Shown piece after piece: positions 6,117 to 13,499 of a stretch of DNA of 13,643 nucleotides. The translations under genes and the position numbers were made by a program. The DNA is taken from contig CAYNTO010000041.1 in the NCBI GenBank assembly GCA_964400355.1, forward strand, positions 1 to 13,643, written 5' to 3'. This DNA comes from JACKAL01 sp964400355 (GTDB taxonomy: Bacteria > Bdellovibrionota > Bdellovibrionia > Bdellovibrionales > JAGQZY01). The notes beneath the pieces were generated by a model. The model had not been told where the DNA came from. It searched no databases and was given only the letters and a program-made list of their open reading frames with translations. Position 1 is the first letter of the stretch, and each line of letters opens with the position of its first letter.

Positions 6117-6527
6117 TTACTTTGTGCCAACCCGCAATTTTGGAAACGGAATCACCTGCGCGAGCTGATTTGTTTTGTCTGTAAAATGTTGATCCCAGTA
6201 CCAGCCATGAACAACCACATCTGCAGTCCATGTTTTACCGGCATCGACGTCCTTCCAGGAAACACGCGGACGCAGACCATTGGCACGCTCAATCCCCACA
6301 GAGGCCAAAGCGCGAGAGTATTTTTTCGTTAAATGGGAGTACAGCGTTTCACCGCCGCGATAAAAGCGAGTGACGTAGGACGAGCGTTCGGCGTTCCAGT
6401 AGATCTCGACTTGGCAGCGGCGTGAATCGTCCGCTTGCAGGAGTTTGTGCAACTGTTTGCGAGCTTCGTTGGCCTGCGCTTCCAGATTTTGCAGGTAGCG
6501 CTTTAAATTTTCTATATCCGCACTCAT
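6117..6527 (-). CDS. Hypothetical protein with an N-terminal helix (136 aa)
   Basis: I do not recognise this protein. ATG at 6527 has an excellent ribosome site (AAGGAG) 7 nt upstream on this strand. Residues 1-32 (MSADIENLKRYLQNLEAQAN and onward) predict an amphipathic coiled-coil helix. Residues 36-136 look like a compact, aromatic-rich beta domain (VEIYWNAERSSYVTRFYRGG, then WTADVVVHGWYWDQHF), basic overall, with one cysteine. There is no signal peptide or membrane segment, so a cytoplasmic, perhaps nucleic-acid or protein-binding, role is conceivable but unproven. It ends at the shared bidirectional terminator and is divergent from the DTW gene, with 80 bp between them. Confidence 0.75.
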   Translation of the reverse strand: MSADIENLKRYLQNLEAQANEARKQLHKLLQADDSRRCQVEIYWNAERSSYVTRFYRGGETLYSHLTKKYSRALASVGIERANGLRPRVSWKDVDAGKTWTADVVVHGWYWDQHFTDKTNQLAQVIPFPKLRVGTK

Positions 6528-6607
6528 TAAATCTCCTTAGCGTGAAGGGAAAGTTTTAGTGCTTTCTGCAAAAAAAGAAAAGTCCAGTTTTTACCTTTGC
6601 GCGACTC

Positions 6608-7249
6608 ATGGGAAGTAGGCTATTGAATACACTCATGATTAAAAAAGTGTCACGTCAGCGCAAAACAAAGGTACCGTGCTCCCGCTGCTATTTACACGCG
6701 GATCGCTGTATTTGTGCGCAAATACCTCGGTGGGATTTGAAAACGCGGTTGTGCCTTGTTATTCATGCGCGGGAACTCAAACGCACTACCAACACGGGTC
6801 GGTTTGCAGTAGAGGCCTTAAAAAACAGCGCCATGGTCATCCGTGGAGAGAAGGACGCACCGATGGATTTTTCGAAGGTGCTTCTTGAGGAGTATTCTTC
6901 GGTCCTACTCTATCCCGCTGACGATGCTGTCGACCTCACGCCAGAATTCTTGCGAGCGCTTCCAAAACCCGTTCAGTTGATCGTACCCGATGGGAATTGG
7001 CGCCAGGCGGGGAAGGTGCATTACCGCTACGGACAACTGGCGCATCTGCCTCGGGTAAAATTAAAAAATCCCAAACCGCAGGAACAGCTGATGCGGTTGG
7101 AGACTGTGCCGGAAGGTATGGCGACACTCGAGGCCGTTGCTCACGCATTCTCCGTGCTCGAAGGCGAAGCGGTTGGGAAGTCATTAATGGATCTGTACGT
7201 GGCCAAACTGCGCGCGACCTTAGAGGGCCGCGGCGTTTTGAAAAGATAA
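6608..7249 (+). CDS. DTW-domain protein, TapT-like tRNA-uridine aminocarboxypropyltransferase
   Basis: This 213-aa protein of the DTW/TDD family transfers the 3-amino-3-carboxypropyl group of SAM to uridine in tRNA (acp3U). The N-terminal cysteine cluster C24-xx-C27 ... C34-x-C36 fits the family's zinc site. HARELKRTTNTGRFA (53-67) matches the HPxExxRxTNTGRL motif, and LYP (101-103) also fits. The name-giving DxTW motif appears as DGNW (128-131), inside VPDGNWRQAGK, so its threonine is asparagine. Then comes LETVPEGMATLEAVA (about 164-178). The start is uncertain: ATG 6608, TTG 6623 and ATG 6635 are all in frame, none with a strong ribosome site; the longest is given. The gene stands alone. 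Confidence 0.85.
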   Translation: MGSRLLNTLMIKKVSRQRKTKVPCSRCYLHADRCICAQIPRWDLKTRLCLVIHARELKRTTNTGRFAVEALKNSAMVIRGEKDAPMDFSKVLLEEYSSVLLYPADDAVDLTPEFLRALPKPVQLIVPDGNWRQAGKVHYRYGQLAHLPRVKLKNPKPQEQLMRLETVPEGMATLEAVAHAFSVLEGEAVGKSLMDLYVAKLRATLEGRGVLKR

Positions 7250-7264
7250 TCGCGCAAGCTCGCT

Positions 7265-7296
7265 CACCCGAAGCGGGTGTAGATATCCCACACCCG
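7265..7296. repeat. Competing inverted repeats between convergent genes
   Basis: CACCCG (7265-7270) pairs with CGGGTG (7274-7279) over a 3-nt loop. The same CGGGTGT (7274-7280) can instead pair with ACACCCG (7290-7296) over a 9-nt loop. The two hairpins exclude each other. No T-run follows on either strand, so if this ends transcription of the DTW or ABC-F gene it is not a canonical terminator. Confidence 0.4.
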
Positions 7297-7319
7297 ACCT
7301 CTCACTGAAATGTAGACTC

Positions 7320-8942
7320 CTAATTATAAGCGGCGGCCCCGCCGCGCTCTTTCGATTTTTTCGTCTGGATGTACTCATCGTACGTCATGGTAAGATCTTC
7401 TTTTACGGTGCTATCGAGCTCGATGATACGATTGGCAACAGTTTGCACGAACTCGTGATCGTGCGACGTAAAGAGAACTGTTCCCTTAAAGCGGCTCACG
7501 CCATCGTTCACGGCAGATATACTCTCTAAATCCAAGTGCGCCGTTGGTCCATCAAAGATAAGAACGTTCGCACCTGAGAGCATCATCTTAGAAAACATGC
7601 AGCGTACTTTTTCGCCGCCCGAGAGAACGCTCGGTTTCTTCATGGCGTCTTCACCGCTAAAGAGCATTTTGCCCAAAAACCCGCGCAAGAACGATTCATC
7701 TTTGTCGTGTGAGTACTCACGCAACCATTCGACTAAGGAGCCTGCCTCGGAGTTTTTAAAAAATTTGGAATTGTCTGTGGGAAAATAGCTCACCGATGTG
7801 GTGATGCCCCAGTGGACGGTACCGCTGTCGGGTTTTGACTCACCGGCAAGAATATCGAAGAGCGCGCTGATGGCCACGTCGTTTTTACCAACGAAGGCGA
7901 CCTTTTCATTTTTCTTTATCGTGAACGTCACGTTGTCGAGGATCTTTTCACCATTCACTGTCTTGGAGAGGCCTTCTACGGTGAGGAGATCATTGCCTGC
8001 TTCACGCGTCGGCGTAAAACCCACAAACGGCGTGCGTCGAGTAGAGGTGGGCATGTCGCTCAGATCGAGCTTTTCCAATTGTTTTTGGCGCGAGGACGCC
8101 TGACGCGATTTGGAAGCGTTAGCACTAAAGCGCGCGATAAAGCTCTTAAGCTCCTCGGCCTTATCCACATTCTTTTGCTTTTGATCGGACTTGAGTTTTT
8201 GATTGAGCTCAGTGGCCTGGCGCCAAAATTCGTAGTTGCCCGTGTAGATAGTGATTTTGCCAAAATCGATGTCGGCCATGTGCGTGCATACGCTGTTGAG
8301 AAAGTGGCGATCATGCGATACCACGATCACTGTATTTTTAAAGTTCATTAAAAAATCTTCGAGCCATTGGATGGCAAAGATATCCAAGTTGTTCGTTGGT
8401 TCATCGAGAAGCAAGATATCGGGCTGGCCGAACAAGGCTTGCGCCAAGAGCACTTTAACTTTGTCGCCGGAATCCAACTCAGCGAGAGGTTTGGTGTGCA
8501 GATCGCTCGCAATGCCAAGGCCTGCCAGCATAGTGCTTGCTTCTGCTTCGGCCTCCCAGCCATTCATTTCTGCAAATTCGCCCTCAAGTTCCGAGGCGCG
8601 CACGCCATCGGCCTCGGAAAAATCGGGTTTCGCATAGAGAGCGTCCTTTTCTTGAATCACTTTATAGAGTTTTTGATTGCCCATCAAGACAACCTGGAGA
8701 ACTGGAATTTCATTAAAGGCATTGTGATCTTGCTTGAGCACCGAAAGGCGTTGGCCTGGGGGCAAGATGACTTCGCCGGTGTTGGGTTCGATTTCTTTAG
8801 AGAGTATTTTTAAGAACGTGGTTTTGCCGGCGCCGTTGGCGCCGATGAGTCCGTAGCAGTTGCCCGGAGTAAATTTAACGTTCACATCTTCGAATAGTTT
8901 TTTGGCGCCAAAGCGCAGGCTCACATTGCTGGTGCTGATCAT
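7320..8942 (-). CDS. ABC-F family ATPase (YbiT-like) with a degenerate second site
   Basis: This is a soluble 540-aa twin-NBD ABC-F protein; relatives act on the ribosome rather than in transport. NBD1 is intact: Walker A GANGAGKTT (34-42), Walker B ILLLDEPTNNLD (176-187) with E181, and H210 in VSHDRHF. Its signature is unusual, LDSGD (156-160). The linker (about 240-300) is charged and helical. NBD2 is altered: Walker A reads GKNDVAIS (352-359), with isoleucine in place of lysine, and Walker B reads LIFDGPTAHLD (461-471), with glycine in place of the catalytic glutamate. Signature LSGGE (440-444) and H494 remain. The motifs SYFPTDNSKFF and HDKDESFLRGFLGKMLFSGE are typical of the YbiT-like branch. 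AGGA about 8 nt before ATG 8942 is the ribosome site. There are no membrane segments. One working ATP site is implied, an inference from residues. Confidence 0.9.
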   Translation of the reverse strand: MISTSNVSLRFGAKKLFEDVNVKFTPGNCYGLIGANGAGKTTFLKILSKEIEPNTGEVILPPGQRLSVLKQDHNAFNEIPVLQVVLMGNQKLYKVIQEKDALYAKPDFSEADGVRASELEGEFAEMNGWEAEAEASTMLAGLGIASDLHTKPLAELDSGDKVKVLLAQALFGQPDILLLDEPTNNLDIFAIQWLEDFLMNFKNTVIVVSHDRHFLNSVCTHMADIDFGKITIYTGNYEFWRQATELNQKLKSDQKQKNVDKAEELKSFIARFSANASKSRQASSRQKQLEKLDLSDMPTSTRRTPFVGFTPTREAGNDLLTVEGLSKTVNGEKILDNVTFTIKKNEKVAFVGKNDVAISALFDILAGESKPDSGTVHWGITTSVSYFPTDNSKFFKNSEAGSLVEWLREYSHDKDESFLRGFLGKMLFSGEDAMKKPSVLSGGEKVRCMFSKMMLSGANVLIFDGPTAHLDLESISAVNDGVSRFKGTVLFTSHDHEFVQTVANRIIELDSTVKEDLTMTYDEYIQTKKSKERGGAAAYN

Positions 8943-9001
8943 GAGCTTTTCCTACCGTGGCAGGCTAAAAAGATCAACCCTGAGCTGCTACAGGTGAATT
9001 A

Positions 9002-9031
9002 ATCATAGGGCTATTGGTAAGAGCCTTTTAA
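9002..9031 (-). promoter_or_regulatory. Possible sigma-70 promoter of the ABC-F gene
   Basis: On the - strand, TTAAAA (9026-9031, 4/6) and TATGAT (9002-9007, 5/6) are 18 bp apart. Initiation would give a leader of about 50 nt before ATG 8942. The -35 overlaps the stop codon of the upstream 53-aa gene. Co-transcription with that gene is also possible. Confidence 0.35.
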
Positions 9032-9189
9032 TAAATGAGTGATACGTAGGCTTTAGCTTCTTCCCAGGTCGATACCAGGTCCACTTCTGGGCTTAGCCCA
9101 TAAGCGGGATTAGTCCACAGTGAGCCGCTAAATGTTTCGCCGTCTGCGGGATAATCGGTTATCGCCTGGATTACTTTAGATTTGCTCAT
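9028..9189 (-). CDS. Small protein, unknown function (53 aa)
   Basis: This is a short open frame on the - strand. The ATG at 9189 is preceded at 5 nt by AGGAGGG, the strongest ribosome site in the window, and TAA is at 9030-9028. The product begins MSKSKVIQAITDYPADGETF, contains SGSLWTNPAYGLSPEVDLVS and ends EEAKAYVSLIY. It is acidic, with no signal peptide, no cysteine and no membrane segment. It may be a compact soluble domain with aromatic residues. It lies between macB and the ABC-F gene on the same strand, 85 bp upstream of the latter. A palindromic operator-like region stands before it. I recognise no family. The ribosome site makes it likely to be translated. Confidence 0.65.
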   Translation of the reverse strand: MSKSKVIQAITDYPADGETFSGSLWTNPAYGLSPEVDLVSTWEEAKAYVSLIY

Positions 9190-9241
9190 AAACCCTCCTA
9201 TGGTTGCCGATATCTAAAGTTACAGTATTTTCCATAAAGAA

Positions 9242-9285
9242 TGTGTACAGGCGTATGTGAATTGTGTGCAGAATTGTGCACAATT
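9242..9285. promoter_or_regulatory. Palindromic operator-like region upstream of the 53-aa gene
   Basis: AATTGTGCACAATT (9272-9285) is a perfect 14-bp palindrome. Next to it, AATTGTGTGCAG (9260-9271) is an imperfect half copy. TGTGTACAG (9242-9250) and TGTGTGCAG (9263-9271) are direct repeats spaced 21 bp apart, about two helical turns. The region is 55-95 bp upstream of ATG 9189 and just after the end of macB. A dimeric repressor or activator site is likely. It lacks a loop and T-run, so it is not a good terminator. Confidence 0.45.
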
Positions 9286-9328
9286 TGCCAGCGCCGGCTC
9301 TGCGAGTGGTCTGTTGAATAATCCCGAT

Positions 9329-11287
9329 CTATTCGTAGCGCAAAGCTTCGATGGGGTTGAGCTTTGAGGCCTTTTGTGCGGGATAACTCCCAAAGATAAT
9401 CCCAATCAGTGCTGAGAACACAAACGACAGCATCACAGACGCAAAAGATATAGATGTGCTCCAGCCGGTGAACAGTGAAAGCAGGGTGGTTATTAGTGCA
9501 CCCAAAAGAATTCCCCAAAGTCCGCCGACCACGCTCACCACTATGGATTCGGTTAAAAACTGCAGTAAGATATCCCTGCGGCGTGCGCCGATAGCTTTGC
9601 GCAGACCTATTTCTTTTGTGCGTTCAGTGACCGAGACAAGCATGATGTTCATAATTCCGATGCCCCCAACCAAAAGGGAGATGGCGGCAATCGTAGCCAG
9701 CAGCATCGACATGGTGTTGTTGCTCTGGGTGACCGCCTGCTGAATGTCGGCCATGTTCATAATTTTAAAAGCATCATCTTGCTGTGATAGCGGGACACGT
9801 TTGCGCTCATAGATGTGGTCGAGGATGCGCTCTTCGGCCTCCTCCAAACGTTCCGAATCTGCCACTTCGATATTGATGGAATCCACGTAGTCTTTTCCAA
9901 GCAGGCGGTGCATGGCCGTGAACAATGGAGTGATGATGATATCATCGCGATCGTTAAAACCGCCGCTGCCTTTTTCGGTGAGCACGCCGATCACCAAAAA
10001 GTTAATTTTATTGATTTTAATGTATTGGCCTATGGGATCGCGGCTACCAAACATCTCGCGGGTTACGGTTTGCCCGAGCACGGCAACACGAGCGCGTTTC
10101 AAATTGTCTTCTTCGGTAAAAAAACGACCTTGCTCGGTGGTGTAGTCACGCATCCGCGAATAAGCTACCGTTGTTCCTACCACTTCCGTGTTCCAGTTTC
10201 TATTAAGGAATGTCACCTGACCGCGGCCTGTAACTGTGGGAGCCACTGCTTTAATAAGGGCAATGCGCTCGACCAGGCTGTTGGCGTCCTCACTGGATAG
10301 GCGAGCGATGCCTGAACCCTGGCCTGCTTGTTGCGAAACACCGCCAATGCGAACACCACCTGAGCGAAGAACCAAAAGATTCGAGCCCAAAGATGCCAGA
10401 TCTTTTTCCAAAGCTTGTTGAGCACCGCGACCGATGGCGAGCATCGCGACCACTGCGGCCACTCCGATAAGAATACCGAGCATGGACAGTGCGGTGCGGA
10501 CTTTGTTGGCGAGCAGTGTTTTAAAGCCGATAACAAAGTATTCGATCACCTCTGATACACTGAGCTTGTTCTCAAAATCCAGTTGCACATTTTTTTTGGA
10601 TTCGGATTTTTTAAATTGTTCCTGGCGCACGTCCGATTGAATCACTCCATCGCGCAAACGGATCAAGCGCTTGGCTTGGTTGCCGATTTCTTCCTCGTGG
10701 GTCACAATAATTACCGTGATCCCCTGAGCATTGAGCTCTTTGAGAATTCCCATAATTTCTTTTTCGCTCTGCGAGTCCAAGTTTCCTGTAGGCTCATCGG
10801 CAAATATGATTTGAGGTTTATTGATGAGCGCTCGCGCAATTGCGACACGCTGCTGTTGGCCACCGGAGAGCTCGTTGGGGCGATGGTGCGCGCGCGTGTC
10901 CAGATGGACACGCTCTAAAAGTGTTTGCGCAAAATCATAAGTCAGTTTGCGTTGGGAGTAGAGCAGGGGTAGCGCCACGTTCTCACGCGCCGACATGCGC
11001 GGCAACAGATTGAACTGTTGGAAAATAAAACCAATTTCTTCGCGGCGGAAGACCGCGAGCTCATCTTCTGAAAGAGTGGACACCTCTTTGCCGTTGAGGA
11101 GGTAGGAGCCGGAGTTTGGAACATCGAGCAAACCCAAAATGTGCGTGAGAGTGGATTTTCCAGAACCCGATGGTCCCATGATTGCGACAAAATCCCCGTC
11201 TTCGATGGTGAGGCTCACACCATTAAGGGCTTTGATGGTGTGTGACCCCATCTCATAGGACTTTACGATGTTTTTGAGCTCGATCAT
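9329..11287 (-). CDS. macB: MacB-type ABC transporter, ATPase-permease fusion
   Basis: This is a 652-aa inner-membrane half-transporter, close to the usual MacB length (about 650). The N-terminal NBD has Walker A GPSGSGKST (38-46), the Q-loop FQQFN (89-93), signature LSGGQQQR (140-147), Walker B IIFADEPTGNLD (160-171, E165) and the switch histidine H197. TM1 (about 266-286) follows, then a large periplasmic domain. Three C-terminal TM helices carry the FtsX/MacB motif ERTKEIGLRKAIGARRRDIL and the ending YPAQKASKLNPIEALRYE. MacB dimers use ATP cycles as mechanotransmission to drive substrates from the periplasm through adaptor and TolC; known substrates include macrolides, peptides, haem precursors and lipoproteins, but the one here is unknown. 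ATG overlaps the macA stop by 4 nt (ATGA). Confidence 0.95.
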   Translation of the reverse strand: MIELKNIVKSYEMGSHTIKALNGVSLTIEDGDFVAIMGPSGSGKSTLTHILGLLDVPNSGSYLLNGKEVSTLSEDELAVFRREEIGFIFQQFNLLPRMSARENVALPLLYSQRKLTYDFAQTLLERVHLDTRAHHRPNELSGGQQQRVAIARALINKPQIIFADEPTGNLDSQSEKEIMGILKELNAQGITVIIVTHEEEIGNQAKRLIRLRDGVIQSDVRQEQFKKSESKKNVQLDFENKLSVSEVIEYFVIGFKTLLANKVRTALSMLGILIGVAAVVAMLAIGRGAQQALEKDLASLGSNLLVLRSGGVRIGGVSQQAGQGSGIARLSSEDANSLVERIALIKAVAPTVTGRGQVTFLNRNWNTEVVGTTVAYSRMRDYTTEQGRFFTEEDNLKRARVAVLGQTVTREMFGSRDPIGQYIKINKINFLVIGVLTEKGSGGFNDRDDIIITPLFTAMHRLLGKDYVDSINIEVADSERLEEAEERILDHIYERKRVPLSQQDDAFKIMNMADIQQAVTQSNNTMSMLLATIAAISLLVGGIGIMNIMLVSVTERTKEIGLRKAIGARRRDILLQFLTESIVVSVVGGLWGILLGALITTLLSLFTGWSTSISFASVMLSFVFSALIGIIFGSYPAQKASKLNPIEALRYE

Positions 11288-12252
11288 CGGCGCCGACCGC
11301 CGCGACCCATACGGGGAGAAAAGGGCGAAGAGGAACCACTGGATTTTTTTGTCACATGCTCAAGGAGAATAGTATCGCCCTCTTTAAGGCCAGAAATAAC
11401 TTCGGATTTTCGACCATCTGTGAGTCCGATTTCAATTTCTCGTTCTGCAGGGCTCTCTTTGCCAGGAATGAACACTTTGCGTTTGCCATCGACGAGCATG
11501 ATCACTTCGTTCGGAATAACCAGTACACCTTTTTTAGAGGCAATATGAAAATTCACGTTGGCCGTCATCCCAGCGCGCATAAAATCAGGAACCTTATCGG
11601 GCAGAACCTTAACAATATAAGTGGTCACATTGTTCACAACACGCGATTCAAAGGCAATTTGGCGAATGCGTGCTGGAATCTTTTCTGTAGGATAGGCATC
11701 CAGAATTACCACAGCGTCGTCATTGAGTTTGACGCTGGAGATGTCGGTCTCATCGACTTGCGCTTCGATGATCAAATGATCCGACATCACAAAGATGGAA
11801 TCGCCACTTGTAAAGGTTTGACCCGGCTCCACATTGCGCTGAATGATTGTACCATCAATGGGGGTGAGGATAGGTGTCGGGCGATACAGATCTTCCCATT
11901 TCGCCAGCTCTTCAGGGCCCTTAGTGCGAACGGAATCAAGCATGGCCGCGCGCTCCGAAGAACTCATCCACGCTAAAATTTGTCCTTTTTTAACCACTTC
12001 ACCTTCATCAACTAAAACTTCCTCGGCACGTCCAGATATGGGCGGGCGAATGTCTAAACGAGTTTCCGGTTGAACGGCGCCGGTGGAAAGAATCGTAACT
12101 GTGATGTCCTCTTTGCCGACGATGATTGGTTCGTAGGAAATGCCATCATCCTCGGTGCGGAAATAGTAATACAAACTGAGTATCACGATAACCAGAACGG
12201 AGAGTCCAAGCCCCATGCGAACGAACTTATTACTCACTATGCTGCTCATCAT
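11284..12252 (-). CDS. macA: MacA-like periplasmic adaptor with a shortened hairpin
   Basis: This is a 322-aa membrane-fusion protein. The start ATG 12252 is preferred because it overlaps the tolC stop (ATGA) and has AAGGAG about 8 nt upstream; a longer frame from 12285 would lie inside tolC. Residues about 13-30 form an N-terminal membrane anchor. Then come lipoyl half 1 (PPISGRAEEVLVDEGEVVKK), a short helical link (SSSERAAMLDSVRTKGPEEL and a few residues more), lipoyl half 2 (ILTPIDGTIIQRNVEPGQTF), the beta-barrel (VDETDISSVKLNDDAVVILD) and the membrane-proximal domain, ending in a basic Ser/Gly/Arg tail (PRMGRGGRRR). The alpha-hairpin is only about 30-35 residues, against roughly 90 in E. 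coli MacA, so docking to TolC must differ. It should link MacB to the outer-membrane channel encoded upstream. Confidence 0.88.
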   Translation of the reverse strand: MMSSIVSNKFVRMGLGLSVLVIVILSLYYYFRTEDDGISYEPIIVGKEDITVTILSTGAVQPETRLDIRPPISGRAEEVLVDEGEVVKKGQILAWMSSSERAAMLDSVRTKGPEELAKWEDLYRPTPILTPIDGTIIQRNVEPGQTFTSGDSIFVMSDHLIIEAQVDETDISSVKLNDDAVVILDAYPTEKIPARIRQIAFESRVVNNVTTYIVKVLPDKVPDFMRAGMTANVNFHIASKKGVLVIPNEVIMLVDGKRKVFIPGKESPAEREIEIGLTDGRKSEVISGLKEGDTILLEHVTKKSSGSSSPFSPRMGRGGRRR

Positions 12253-13499
12253 GGAATCACTCCTTGGCCTAGCGCTTGCTCCCATGCCGCTTCGGCAATC
12301 GTGCGATCGCGAAGGCTGGACAAATAATCTTTTTGGCGATTGATCAGATCCGATTCAATAACATCCCAATCTTCAAACGACAACAAGCCGTTATTGTACT
12401 TGTTGCGTGCAATCTCAGCGCGCACGAGGGTGGCTTCACGGAAAGCGTGATTGAGTTCAAAACGCGCCACCGCCTCCACGTAGTTGTTGTACGCGTTGGT
12501 CACCTTGGCAAGCAGCATACGATCCACACTCACGCGGTTCACATAGGCTTGAGTGGCCGTGTGACTGGCGCTGCGGATACGATTGATATCTCCGAATCCG
12601 CGAAACAGCGGGAAGGATACATTGAATCCTACCGACCAGTTCTCTTGACGCTCGGGAAAGAGATGAGTGTCCTGTTTTTTCACATTGGCATAAATATCGA
12701 GACTCGGATAAAACGTGGATCGCGTCGACATCAAACCATAATCTGCGGCTTCGGCTTGCGCCACGACCTGTTGGTGTTCTGGAGTTGTGGTGGCAAGCTC
12801 CCGCATGTTGGTTCGCGGCGGCGGTGTCGAAGTAGGAATTTCACCGACGATGTCAAAATCTTCTGCTTCGTCGATGCCCAGGGCGCGCGCCAGGTTGGCG
12901 CGAGAGCTGTACTGTGAATTGCGAGCGACCAAGTCGTCGTATTCCGCTTGCTTGTAGTACGTGCGAGCGAGGAGGAGTGAACCTTTATTTTCGCGGCCAT
13001 TCTCCCAGCGCAGTTCCACGAGGCGCATGTTGTCCTGGCGGCGATGGATAATATCTTGGGTGAGCTTGTTGAATTCCTTGGCGTACATGAGTGACTGGTA
13101 GCTCGATTTTAATTCGAAACTGATTCGTGCTTTGATGATGCGTAAGTTGGCATCCACAGCGGCGGTATTGTATTTTGCCTGTTTCAAATTGGCGTAGTCT
13201 TTAAAACCGGAAAAAAGATTTTGCTTGGCTTCTGCAAACACGTTGTAACCTTCACCGGGTGTGGTGGCCGGATTGCCATCAATGTTTTCATCACCGCGAC
13301 TTCCTCCCATGCTCACACTCACTTCGGGCATAAATGGCTGACGAGCGGCTCGTTCGTTGGATTTTGTTGCTTTATAATTTTCCGTGGCAGCGATGACGTC
13401 GGCGTTGTTTTGGCGAGCCATGTCTATACAGGATTGCCATGAGTAGACGGGTGTCTGTGCGAAGCTTTGTAGGGCGAGTGTGAATATTATCTGGATCAT
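12249..13499 (-). CDS. TolC-family outer-membrane efflux protein
   Basis: This 416-aa member of the outer-membrane efflux protein (OEP) family forms a trimeric channel across the outer membrane and periplasm. ATG 13499 is chosen because it begins a signal peptide (MIQIIFTLALQSFAQ, then TPVYSW); the in-frame ATG 13556 adds 19 polar residues and lacks a ribosome site. The two internal repeats are visible: WQSCIDMARQNNADVIAATE near the start and STRSTFYPSLDIYANVKKQD in the second half, with long helices carrying NKLTQDI..RR and ARNKYNNGLLSFEDWDVIES before the C-terminus. It is first gene of the operon, followed by macA (4-nt overlap) and macB. The upstream 13500-13643 must hold the promoter, but no convincing sigma-70 or sigma-54 site is seen. 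Confidence 0.92.
   Translation of the reverse strand: MIQIIFTLALQSFAQTPVYSWQSCIDMARQNNADVIAATENYKATKSNERAARQPFMPEVSVSMGGSRGDENIDGNPATTPGEGYNVFAEAKQNLFSGFKDYANLKQAKYNTAAVDANLRIIKARISFELKSSYQSLMYAKEFNKLTQDIIHRRQDNMRLVELRWENGRENKGSLLLARTYYKQAEYDDLVARNSQYSSRANLARALGIDEAEDFDIVGEIPTSTPPPRTNMRELATTTPEHQQVVAQAEAADYGLMSTRSTFYPSLDIYANVKKQDTHLFPERQENWSVGFNVSFPLFRGFGDINRIRSASHTATQAYVNRVSVDRMLLAKVTNAYNNYVEAVARFELNHAFREATLVRAEIARNKYNNGLLSFEDWDVIESDLINRQKDYLSSLRDRTIAEAAWEQALGQGVIP

Noticed and set aside
12253..12285. Longer N-terminus for MacA (start at 12285)
   Set aside because: Would overlap tolC by 37 nt and add polar residues before the membrane anchor; ATG 12252 has a ribosome site and ATGA coupling.
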